Below, in pieces: positions 6,944-13,835 of a stretch of DNA of 34,198 nt (positions are counted from its first letter, which is position 1; each line of letters begins with the position of its first letter). A program made the translations under genes and the position numbers. The DNA comes from an uncultured Clostridia bacterium (GTDB lineage Bacteria; Bacillota; Clostridia; Oscillospirales; Ruminococcaceae), in NCBI GenBank assembly GCA_947629945.1, contig CANRFR010000016.1, positions 1-34,198 on the forward strand. Reading direction: 5' to 3'. A model generated the notes under the pieces. That model was not told where the DNA came from, ran no database searches, and saw only the letters and a program-made list of their open reading frames with translations.

Positions 6944-8157
6944 TAAAGAGATTGAAGATAAAATTTGTCGTTGTGATAATGAGCGTTATAACTGTGATGT
7001 TTGCGGCAATATTCGGCTTTGTAATGCACTCTACGCGGCTCAACGCGGAGCGGGAGAGCATTCGTATGATGCGGCAGATGGCGTTTGGGTCAATGCCGCC
7101 CCCGCCCTCCGAACCGCTTGACAAGAAAACCGAAAATATCCGCCTGCCATATTTCACGGTAGTCGTCAAGACCGACGGAACTATGGACGTTTTCGGCGAC
7201 GCGTACTACAAGTTTACCGATAAGGAGCAGCTGAATGAACTGGTCGGAGAGATACTCTCCCAAGACAAGCAGAACGGACTTGTCGCCGACCTCGATCTCC
7301 GATATTTAACGACCCGTTCCGCAGGGGTGCAAAGCATTGTCTTCGCCGACGTTTCAAGCGAAAAAGCTATAATGACCGGGCTTGTACAAAATTGTGTTAT
7401 TATAGGTCTTGTCGGATATGCCGTGTTTTTCGCCATAAGTCTGCTGCTCGCAAATTGGGTAACAAAGCCCGTTGAGAAAACACTGGAGGAGCAAAAGAGG
7501 TTTATCGCCGACACATCTCACGAGCTGAAAACACCGCTGACTGTTATAATGACAAACGCGGAAATGCTCGGAGACGGCAGCTATTCCGAAAACGACAAGC
7601 GCGGCTTCGGAAAAAATATCCTCTCAATGTCGAAACGTATGAGGGGACTTGTAGAAAATTTACTCGAGCTTTCGAGAATGGACAGCGGCACATCGGTATC
7701 CGTCCGTAAAGCTCTCGATTACAGCAAGCTTGTTTCGGACAGCGTGCTGCTGTTTGAACCGCTGTTCTATGAAAAAGGGATGGAAATATTCTGCGATATA
7801 GAGGATGGAATCCGAGTATACGGCGACAAGAACAAGCTGGAACAGGTGATGAGCGTCCTACTCGACAACGCGCTTAAATATTCCTCTCCCGGACAGCCTG
7901 TCATCGTTTCCCTAAAGCGTCAAAGAACACATTGTGTAGCGGCAGTATCGGGAAGCGGAGATCCGATCTCAAAGGCGGATTGCAAAAATATCTTCAAGCG
8001 TTTTTACCGTATCGACAAATCAAGAAACGACGGACAAAGCTACGGATTGGGACTGTCAATTGCCGACGGCATTATCGCCGAGCACGGCGGACATATCCGG
8101 GTCGAGAGTAAAAATAACCGCAATACCTTTTATGTGTCGCTGACTTATAAACAATAA
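6940..8157 (+). CDS. Sensor histidine kinase
   Basis: This 405-residue membrane kinase has transmembrane segments at about 9-31 and 148-172, enclosing an extracytoplasmic sensor of about 115 residues with a PPPP stretch. The dimerisation/phosphoacceptor motif is FIADTSHELKTPLTV (His194). The ATPase domain has an N-box (LLDNALKYS), a G1 region of the form SGSGDPIS, an F-box (IFKRFYRID) and G2 (YGLGLSIADGI). The G1 box lacks the classical DxGxG, as I recall for many clostridial kinases of this type, so activity is still likely. Its start overlaps the corrected end of the response regulator (ATGA), so the two are translationally coupled. It probably senses the envelope and controls the divergent CotH operon. 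Confidence 0.9.
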   Translation: MIKRLKIKFVVVIMSVITVMFAAIFGFVMHSTRLNAERESIRMMRQMAFGSMPPPPSEPLDKKTENIRLPYFTVVVKTDGTMDVFGDAYYKFTDKEQLNELVGEILSQDKQNGLVADLDLRYLTTRSAGVQSIVFADVSSEKAIMTGLVQNCVIIGLVGYAVFFAISLLLANWVTKPVEKTLEEQKRFIADTSHELKTPLTVIMTNAEMLGDGSYSENDKRGFGKNILSMSKRMRGLVENLLELSRMDSGTSVSVRKALDYSKLVSDSVLLFEPLFYEKGMEIFCDIEDGIRVYGDKNKLEQVMSVLLDNALKYSSPGQPVIVSLKRQRTHCVAAVSGSGDPISKADCKNIFKRFYRIDKSRNDGQSYGLGLSIADGIIAEHGGHIRVESKNNRNTFYVSLTYKQ

Positions 8158-8227
8158 TACTAATCCTCAATCTTTGTATAGACGTCTTTGCGGCAATCTT
8201 GTCTATACTCCGACCGAGGATTAGTAT
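8157..8227. repeat. Palindromic repeat B (71 nt)
   Basis: ATACTAATCCTC at the left pairs with GAGGATTAGTAT at the right, and inner GTATAGAC pairs with GTCTATAC. The outer 8 bases and the inner motif are shared with the 93-nt palindrome at 12053-12145. It overlaps the kinase stop codon by one base and lies 63 bases past the end of the hydrolase gene, where it may end both convergent transcripts. Confidence 0.65.
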
Positions 8228-8290
8228 AATAGTTATTATGTCCTTTGGCGCGGAAACGCCTTTTGTTTATTTCCGGCGTTTTTTGTTACG

Positions 8291-9271
8291 TCAGAACGAT
8301 TTATCAAACTCCTGCCAGAAGTTCTTAAGAACGGTCTCATAGCCGTCCGTATCTGCAAGATAACTCATTCCGTGTTCCGCCCCGGGAACAATCAGCAGTC
8401 GCTTTGGCGCGGCACAGGCGCAATAATTCCGATAAGTCATTTCAACCGGCACAAAATGATCGTCCGTGCCGTGAATAAACAAAACAGGGGTCTTGGAATT
8501 GCGCAGAGCGTCCATAGTAGAATACTCAAATTCATCGGTGCGGTTCATCTTGTCGTAGAGATTTTTGGCTATGGTCAGCCGCAGACGATACGCCGCGTGA
8601 AGATTGTCTTTCAGAATATGCTTCCATATTTCATTCGGCGAGGTAAACCCGCAGTCGGATATTATGCCGTGAACGTTTTTCGGAAGTTCCAAACCCGAAG
8701 CCATAAGAACGGTCGTTGCGCCCATAGATACGCCGCAAAGATAGATAGGCAGCGTCGAGGAAATATTTTCAATAGCCCAATTCACCCAATCCGGGCAGTC
8801 AAACCGCTCTGTAATACCAAACCCTATATAATCGCCGCCGCTGTTATTTTGACCGCGCTGCTCTGCGAACAATACGCAGCAGTCGTTTTCGTGAAAAAAG
8901 TCAGATACCGGTCCGAAATTGTCGTGCCACGTTGCACGCCAACCGTGCATTGCGATAACGATACGCTTCGGTTCAGCGCACCGATAAAGGTGTCCGACCA
9001 ATTCCACACCGTCGTGAGCTTTTATCCGCACATCTTCCGTTTCCGTATGTTCCAGCTTTTGAGACGCGGCACTCAACCGCCTGAGAAATTCCTCGTTGTA
9101 AAGCGATCCCGATATAAAAGAGCCGACTTTATCCGTGACTTTCGGTTTTTCTCGGTCAAGAGCAATCTTTACCAAATATCTCGTGGTAAGATAGGAAATA
9201 AGACCATTAAATACTGCCCCGCCGACAAGTATGCCCGCCGTCTTCACTGCCTTTTCTTTTGAAATCTTCAT
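8291..9271 (-). CDS. Membrane-anchored alpha/beta hydrolase
   Basis: The start at ATG 9271 (326 residues, MKISKEKAVKTAG) is preferred because AAGGA lies upstream; the longer frame to 9328 begins inside a hairpin. One hydrophobic N-terminal segment (AGILVGGAVFNGLISYLTTR) anchors it. The fold markers are present: MHGWRAT for the oxyanion region, the nucleophile elbow LCGVSMGATTV (GxSxG), the acidic residue in FIHGTDDHFVP and the histidine in PGAEHGMSY. It resembles B. subtilis YqkD-type serine hydrolases of unknown substrate. It is the last gene of the CdsA operon, which suggests a lipid or ester substrate; that is only inferred from position. Confidence 0.85.
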   Translation of the reverse strand: MKISKEKAVKTAGILVGGAVFNGLISYLTTRYLVKIALDREKPKVTDKVGSFISGSLYNEEFLRRLSAASQKLEHTETEDVRIKAHDGVELVGHLYRCAEPKRIVIAMHGWRATWHDNFGPVSDFFHENDCCVLFAEQRGQNNSGGDYIGFGITERFDCPDWVNWAIENISSTLPIYLCGVSMGATTVLMASGLELPKNVHGIISDCGFTSPNEIWKHILKDNLHAAYRLRLTIAKNLYDKMNRTDEFEYSTMDALRNSKTPVLFIHGTDDHFVPVEMTYRNYCACAAPKRLLIVPGAEHGMSYLADTDGYETVLKNFWQEFDKSF

Positions 9272-9302
9272 AATAACATCGTTCCTTTCCGTGCGGAATT
9301 TA

Positions 9303-9346
9303 GGCAACATCGCACAATCGGACGACAATAATTGTGCGGTGTCGCC
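9303..9346. other. 16-bp hairpin between VTT-fusion gene and hydrolase
   Basis: Arms 9303-9318 and 9331-9346 pair with one A.C mismatch and one T.G. It sits immediately after the stop of the upstream (minus-strand) gene. The T-rich run follows only on the plus strand, so it is not a standard terminator for the operon; it could stabilise the upstream part of the mRNA or lower hydrolase expression. Confidence 0.5.
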
Positions 9347-9347
9347 T

Positions 9348-10583
9348 TTATTTCTTTCCGCTCTTATTTCGATAGATTTGATAAATCACAGCCGATAAAG
9401 CCATAAACGCCAGTTCTGCCCCAATAGCTATGAAAAACATCGGCGAATGGATGTCCTTTGCGCCCATTCCCATAAGGGGGAAAATTACTGCGGGCGGCAG
9501 CATACCCAGTAGACAGCCCGCGAGATATTTGAGGTATTTTACGCGAATCGCGCCCATATACGCGCTTACAATATCGCTCGGAAGTATGCCTATCAACCGA
9601 ACAAACAGCACGAAGAAAAAGTCATTCCTGCCGCGGCGAATTTCACGAAGCCTTTCCGCTTTCGGATATCTTTCGGCGATACGTTCCACCGCGCTGCCGC
9701 CCAATTTTTCACCTATGAAATACGGGATAGAGACCATAACAGCCGTGCCCAGAATATTCACAAAAATGGCGGCGGGCAGCGGGAACAGCACTCCGCTTAC
9801 GGCGTACAGTATGCCGCTGTACAAAACAACGCTAACGCTTTTCAGCGCGAAAAGCGCAAGTAAAGTAAACGCCGCCAATATGGGATTGGAGGGTGTGAGG
9901 CTCAGTATATCTTCTACCGTAAAATCTTTTTTATGTATGAAAAGCGCCGCGATTATTGCCGCCCAAATAAGCGCCAAAACGCACCGCCATATCCACAGCA
10001 TTATTTTTTTCCTGTTATCTCCGATGACTTCCTTTGTAAGTATCTTTTGGTAATAATGACGGTAAAACACAAGCGAAAACGCTGTAACGATAACGCATAT
10101 CCCGACTAAGACGGCTGCCGCTGCCCGAGATATGCTCGGAAACAGCAGTAAAACAAGTACAAAAGCGTAAAAAACCGCCGCACCGGGCAGGTCGTAGCGT
10201 TTGCTGCAAGGCGGCATATCGGTAAGCCTTACTGTCAAATGTTTCCAAAGCGCCAAAACCGCTTCATTTACAGCCAGTAATCCCAACAACGCCCAAAACC
10301 ATAAGGAACGCGAGGTAAGACACACCGCAAGTGCTGCCAAGGTCAATTTGTCGGCGGCGCGAAAAAATATGATTCCGAATTTCTCGGACGGCGCATTTTT
10401 CAAAACCGCGTCACTCGCTGCGCCCATTGCAACGGACAATGCGACTGCCAACACGCACAAGCTGTTTTTACTTTTGAGATAGAGTACCACGATAACGGGT
10501 ATTAAAAGCAGCCGCACCACATTCGCGGCATTTGAAAGAATCAAGAACGCTTTTGTGTCGAATTTTCGGCGTATTGCCCTCAC
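9348..10583 (-). CDS. Degenerate CDP-alcohol phosphotransferase domain fused to VTT/TVP38 domain
   Basis: This 411-residue polytopic protein starts at GTG 10583, overlapping the HdeD stop as GTGA. Residues about 15-185 resemble a CDP-alcohol phosphatidyltransferase (ILSNAANVVRLLLIPVIVVL, then the region ending FFRAADKLTLAA), but the signature D-x2-D-G-x2-A-R-x8-G-x3-D-x3-D is mostly gone: only the glycine and the last aspartate (in ADKLT) remain. Residues about 220-405 form a VTT/SNARE-associated domain (SVVLYSGILYAVSGVLFPLP, then ILGTAVMVSIPYFIGEKLGG, RFLV-like FVRLIGILPSDIVSAYMGA), a family with lipid scramblase members. The N-terminal half is therefore probably catalytically dead. Its link to CdsA, which makes CDP-diacylglycerol, suggests lipid binding or transport. 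Confidence 0.75.
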   Translation of the reverse strand: MRAIRRKFDTKAFLILSNAANVVRLLLIPVIVVLYLKSKNSLCVLAVALSVAMGAASDAVLKNAPSEKFGIIFFRAADKLTLAALAVCLTSRSLWFWALLGLLAVNEAVLALWKHLTVRLTDMPPCSKRYDLPGAAVFYAFVLVLLLFPSISRAAAAVLVGICVIVTAFSLVFYRHYYQKILTKEVIGDNRKKIMLWIWRCVLALIWAAIIAALFIHKKDFTVEDILSLTPSNPILAAFTLLALFALKSVSVVLYSGILYAVSGVLFPLPAAIFVNILGTAVMVSIPYFIGEKLGGSAVERIAERYPKAERLREIRRGRNDFFFVLFVRLIGILPSDIVSAYMGAIRVKYLKYLAGCLLGMLPPAVIFPLMGMGAKDIHSPMFFIAIGAELAFMALSAVIYQIYRNKSGKK

Positions 10584-11179
10584 CTCTTTTCATTATCATC
10601 GCAGGTAATATCTATCTCTGTATTTTCGTCGTTTTTATCGGCTTTTATCACTTTTGATACGCTGTATATCGTCATAAGATTACGCGCGCTGCTCACTATC
10701 AGCGATATGCCCGCACAAATCATCAGTGCCGACGCGCCGTCAAACGGATCTATGATCAAAAAGAAAGCGAAAACTACGCTGACTATCCCCATTATCATCG
10801 ACGATACCCAGTTTCCGATATTCAAACGGCGCATTTCCTCCGATACCTGAATATCAAAAATACTTCCGACCAACACGTATATTCCGGTTATAAACGGCAA
10901 GAACGCGGCGGCAGACAGCGGCTGCACGATAAGCAATATTCCTGACAGAACGCCGAATATTCCCAGCGCAAGATCATTGCGGAAAAACACGTCTGTAACG
11001 CCCATTCTGAAATAACGTATCAGCTTGTATGTCCCCGCACATATGCAAATTACGCCCAAAACGACACAGAACACAACCGCGGAAAGCTGCGGATATGCTA
11101 CGGTCAGGATGCCGAGTATGAGCATAGATACGCTTAAAATAACTGCCCCAAAACGAAAATGTTTCCATTTTTCTTTCAT
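10580..11179 (-). CDS. HdeD/DUF308-family membrane protein
   Basis: The protein has 199 residues with about six membrane segments arranged as three hairpins (VILSVSMLILGILTVAYPQL, FCVVLGVICICAGTYKLIRY, LALGIFGVLSGILLIVQPLS, AAFLPFITGIYVLVGSIFDI, WVSSMIMGIVSVVFAFFLII, ALMICAGISLIVSSARNLMT) and a charged tail. Repeated G(I/V)...G...(V/L)..P patterns are the mark of DUF308. The start ATG 11179 follows AAAGGAGAG. In E. coli HdeD is linked to acid resistance at high cell density; the clostridial role is unknown. It lies 14 bases after cdsA and overlaps the next gene, so it belongs to the lipid operon. Confidence 0.82.
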   Translation of the reverse strand: MKEKWKHFRFGAVILSVSMLILGILTVAYPQLSAVVFCVVLGVICICAGTYKLIRYFRMGVTDVFFRNDLALGIFGVLSGILLIVQPLSAAAFLPFITGIYVLVGSIFDIQVSEEMRRLNIGNWVSSMIMGIVSVVFAFFLIIDPFDGASALMICAGISLIVSSARNLMTIYSVSKVIKADKNDENTEIDITCDDNEKR

Positions 11180-11193
11180 AATAAACTCTCCTT

Positions 11194-12009
11194 TTAACCG
11201 AATATCGGGAAAAAGACACTGAAAGTCAGAGTCAACGGAGCTATGAAGAGCTGGCTGTCAAAACGATCCAACAGTCCGCCGTGTCCCGGAAGCAATGCTC
11301 CGAAATCTTTTATTCCCGCCGAACGCTTTATAAGCGACATCGAAAGATCGCCTATTTGCCCCAGTGCCGAAGCCAGAACGATATAGCACGCCAATACCCC
11401 CAAGCGCAACTTAAGCCATACAGCGTTTACGACAATGCCAAATATCATTACCAAAACGCAGGATACGGCTATGCCGCCCACGCACCCCGCCACTGTTTTG
11501 CCCGGACTGATCCTCGGCGCGAGCTTGCGCTTTCCGACGGCTTTTCCGATACAATAAGCCGAAACCTCTGTACAGACCGATGTGAGAACAACAAGACAAA
11601 TGTAATAACGACCGTGTTCGTCGTTTGCGAGAAGAGGCAATGAAGTATACAGCGCGGCATTTGCCAACGAAACAAGAAACGCCTGTCGAGAACTGTCGAA
11701 CGAAAGCTTCCCCACTTGAGGCGCGAAGACAAAAAAAGAGATAACCGCCGCAAAAAAAGCCGTGAAAACAATGACGCGCGCAATTGGCAGCAGCGGCAGC
11801 GCAAACGGCAGCCCCACTGACAGGATAAACGCGGCATATAAAAGAAAGTGTTCGTTTAAGCGGTTTGCGGCACGAAAAAGTTCATAAGTGCCGATAAAAC
11901 TCAGTAATGCGGCGAATATATTAGTAACATACGGCAAATATGAAAAGTAGATAAACGGCAAGACGACTGCTGTAAGCACAATGCCGGTTTTTATTCGTGT
12001 TTTCAACAT
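11194..12009 (-). CDS. cdsA: Phosphatidate cytidylyltransferase
   Basis: CdsA converts phosphatidic acid and CTP to CDP-diacylglycerol, the precursor of anionic phospholipids, in the membrane. The 271-residue protein has about eight hydrophobic segments and the complete C-terminal family signature: SMSLIKRSAGIKDFGALLPG followed by HGGLLDRFDS, with the metal-binding aspartates (GQIGDLSMSLIKR and DRFDS). A KLAPRISPGKTVAG loop is also typical. The start ATG 12009 has only a weak ribosome site (GTGAAG). It is the first gene of a four-gene operon read from the promoter at 12182-12210. It is probably a second copy beside a housekeeping cdsA (which normally neighbours uppS/dxr); that is inference, because the rest of the genome is not visible. 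Confidence 0.92.
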   Translation of the reverse strand: MLKTRIKTGIVLTAVVLPFIYFSYLPYVTNIFAALLSFIGTYELFRAANRLNEHFLLYAAFILSVGLPFALPLLPIARVIVFTAFFAAVISFFVFAPQVGKLSFDSSRQAFLVSLANAALYTSLPLLANDEHGRYYICLVVLTSVCTEVSAYCIGKAVGKRKLAPRISPGKTVAGCVGGIAVSCVLVMIFGIVVNAVWLKLRLGVLACYIVLASALGQIGDLSMSLIKRSAGIKDFGALLPGHGGLLDRFDSQLFIAPLTLTFSVFFPIFG

Positions 12010-12052
12010 AACTTCACGATTATCCTTATATACTTTTTGCCGTCCTTTGCTT

Positions 12053-12145
12053 ATACTAATTTGCCGTCAAGGTGTAGACAAAAGCTATGCCTCGTTTCAT
12101 CACCGTAACACAGATAGTGTCTATGGGTTGCTGACAAATTAGTAT
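12053..12145. repeat. Palindromic repeat A (93 nt) in the cdsA leader
   Basis: ATACTAATTTG at the left pairs with CAAATTAGTAT at the right, with an inner TGTAGACA/TGTCTAT pair. It shares its ends and inner motif with the palindrome at 8157-8227, while the bases next to the ends differ in a compensated way (TTG/CAA here, CCTC/GAGG there). It lies between the cdsA promoter and start codon, so it is transcribed in the leader. Confidence 0.65.
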
Positions 12146-12181
12146 TAGAACAAACGGACGACCGGTAACATTATTATAAAA

Positions 12182-12210
12182 ATTATATCATTTTTCGACA
12201 AGATTGTCAA
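12182..12210 (-). promoter_or_regulatory. Consensus sigma-A promoter of the cdsA operon
   Basis: On the minus strand TTGACA (plus 12205-12210), a 17-base spacer and TATAAT (plus 12182-12187) form a perfect consensus. It lies about 170 bases before the cdsA start, giving a long leader that holds palindrome A. The rest of the gene-free stretch 12010-12412 shows no further gene or convincing signal. Confidence 0.8.
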
Positions 12211-12412
12211 GTTAAGTTAATGCTCATATCCGGCGTTTTTGTGCGATATGATTCAAAGAGGGAATTTTTGAGGTAATACTCACCTGAGAATTATCTTTTT
12301 TGTTTGAGTTGCCGATTATCGTGGCGTAATTTTGTGCAAAATCACCAAAGAACTTATATGATAAATATTTCTACCGAAAGCAGGTTTAATCAGATAATTG
12401 TTTATATTACAT

Positions 12413-12982
12413 TTATTTCTGCGTTTTTTCAATGCTACTTGCCAAAACAGAGAGTTGCTCTTCAATAATTTGCACCAACTCATCAGCACTCTCCTTTTTC
12501 CCACCTTTGAGCCAAGTTGTCAAGACGCTGATTGTAAAGCCGGTGCGTATGGCGATAAAATAATTACCATACTTTATAGGAAGCCCCGGTATCTGCCCAA
12601 ACCGTTCCTGCAAAATTTCGGCATTTTTCATGTGGCAGGCATAGATGATATCCTGCCTGTTTATTTGAATTAGCAGTTCTAAAATATCGCTGCGGTTTAC
12701 CCAGTATTGAAAATAATGTCGAGCGAGATCAATTTCATTAAAAAATTGTTTCGGGCAGTATTTTCCTAAAACTTCGTAAAAGCAGGTATCGCATTTCCAA
12801 TACAATATATCCGAAATATTATCAAACGCTCGATAGAATGTTGTCCGTGCCACTCCCGAAGCCTTTTGAAGATCACTCACCGTGATTTGATCAAAAGACT
12901 TTTTCTTTATGCAGTCCAAAAGACCACGGTAAATCAGTTCCGAGGATTGGACTGCCCTTTTGTCTTTGCTAATATGATACAT
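12413..12982 (-). CDS. TetR/AcrR-family regulator
   Basis: The start is ATG 12982 behind AAGGAGG, giving 189 residues (MYHISKDKRAVQSSELI). The N-terminal helix-turn-helix is clear (FDQITVSDLQKASGVARTTF then YRAFDNISDIL), while the C-terminal ligand domain (about 55-189) is poorly conserved, as usual, and ends in an all-helical segment. The gene is divergent from the HXXEE-hydrolase-HXXEE operon and the two share a perfect 24-bp inverted repeat with overlapping promoters (13031-13086). It therefore probably represses both itself and the operon, with release by a small molecule that the operon acts on. The inducer is unknown. Confidence 0.88.
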   Translation of the reverse strand: MYHISKDKRAVQSSELIYRGLLDCIKKKSFDQITVSDLQKASGVARTTFYRAFDNISDILYWKCDTCFYEVLGKYCPKQFFNEIDLARHYFQYWVNRSDILELLIQINRQDIIYACHMKNAEILQERFGQIPGLPIKYGNYFIAIRTGFTISVLTTWLKGGKKESADELVQIIEEQLSVLASSIEKTQK

Positions 12983-13030
12983 AAAAATCCTCCTTATTTT
13001 TCGATACAAGTTTTGAGGTTCGTGTAGCAC

Positions 13031-13086
13031 TTTTTCTAAAACTATTGTATCACAAAATCAGATGTGATACAATAGTTTTAGAAAAA
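13031..13086. promoter_or_regulatory. Perfect 24-bp inverted repeat with face-to-face promoters (TetR operator)
   Basis: Bases 13031-13054 and 13063-13086 are exact reverse complements around an 8-base spacer. Within it TTGTAT (13045-13050), a 17-base spacer and TACAAT (13068-13073) form a plus-strand promoter. By symmetry the same boxes exist on the minus strand (TTGTAT at plus 13072-13067, TACAAT at plus 13049-13044). One bound regulator dimer or pair of dimers would block both divergent genes at once. Confidence 0.8.
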
Positions 13087-13109
13087 ATTTTGAAAAGGAG
13101 CGAGAAAAT

Positions 13110-13835
13110 ATGGAAACAATTATACAAGGCTGGCTGTCAATATGGCTTTATGTAATGACGGCAATTGGAGTGGTTTTGGGTGTGATCGTATGGAAAAAAA
13201 GGAAAGAGTGGTCGCCGCTCAATATTCTATGTACGCTGGCAATTATCGTTCTGATTTTACACGTCATTGAGGAATGGGTGTTGCCGGGCGGACTTCACTA
13301 CTCCTACAATATCGCCCACGGTTCAACGCTTTTGAGCAGATACCCGATGAACCGGCTGACCGATATGATTACAAATTTCGGTGCGGTTATTGTTGGCTGT
13401 ATCGTGCTGAAGGCCTGGGGTTTCCGCAAGCCTGCCGGGATTGCCGTTATGCTGTTTTCGGCGTTTGAGGTTATAATGCACATCAGCATCGGCATTCAGG
13501 ATATGCGGATTTTCGGTGCGTATGGAATGAATACGCTTTATTCACCCGGTTTGATTACATCACTGTTCGGTTTCCTGCCTGTCTGCATCGGACTTGTCAT
13601 CCATTTGTTTAAGAAAAAGGAGAACCGTCCGAAGATCGTACAATGGATTATGGCAATCGCATCGACTGCGGTTCTGGGATTTCTGCTGATCAACCTGCCC
13701 GAAACAATGTTAGGCAAAGAGGACAGTTCTTACGAATTTACAAACAGAGGCTATTATGAGAGGTTCGGCGAGCAATATGAACAGGATAACGGCTTTGAAT
13801 ATTTTGAGCCGGAAACAGTTAAGGAGGAACAGTAA
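13110..13835 (+). CDS. HXXEE-domain membrane protein 1
   Basis: The protein has 241 residues and starts at ATG 13110 behind AAAGGAGCG. It has about six membrane segments in the first 210 residues and a soluble acidic C-terminus (Tyr/Glu-rich). The family motif is HVIEEWVLPGG (His51, Glu54, Glu55), with a second possible metal-site motif SAFEVIMHISIG (Glu120, His124). The HXXEE family (PF13787) has no established function; the His/Glu pairs inside membrane helices suggest metal binding and perhaps a membrane enzyme. It is paralogous to the protein at 15701-16387 (shared PGG.HY.YN and RYPMN.LTDMITNFG). It is directly followed by the hydrolase ATG. Confidence 0.82.
   Translation: METIIQGWLSIWLYVMTAIGVVLGVIVWKKRKEWSPLNILCTLAIIVLILHVIEEWVLPGGLHYSYNIAHGSTLLSRYPMNRLTDMITNFGAVIVGCIVLKAWGFRKPAGIAVMLFSAFEVIMHISIGIQDMRIFGAYGMNTLYSPGLITSLFGFLPVCIGLVIHLFKKKENRPKIVQWIMAIASTAVLGFLLINLPETMLGKEDSSYEFTNRGYYERFGEQYEQDNGFEYFEPETVKEEQ

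Noticed and set aside
8372-9262. Long plus-strand frame opposite the alpha/beta hydrolase
   Set aside because: It is the antisense shadow of a gene with clear catalytic motifs, with no plausible protein features.
9430-10053. Plus-strand 207-codon frame opposite the VTT fusion gene
   Set aside because: It is an antisense shadow; the minus-strand gene has coherent membrane helices and translational coupling.
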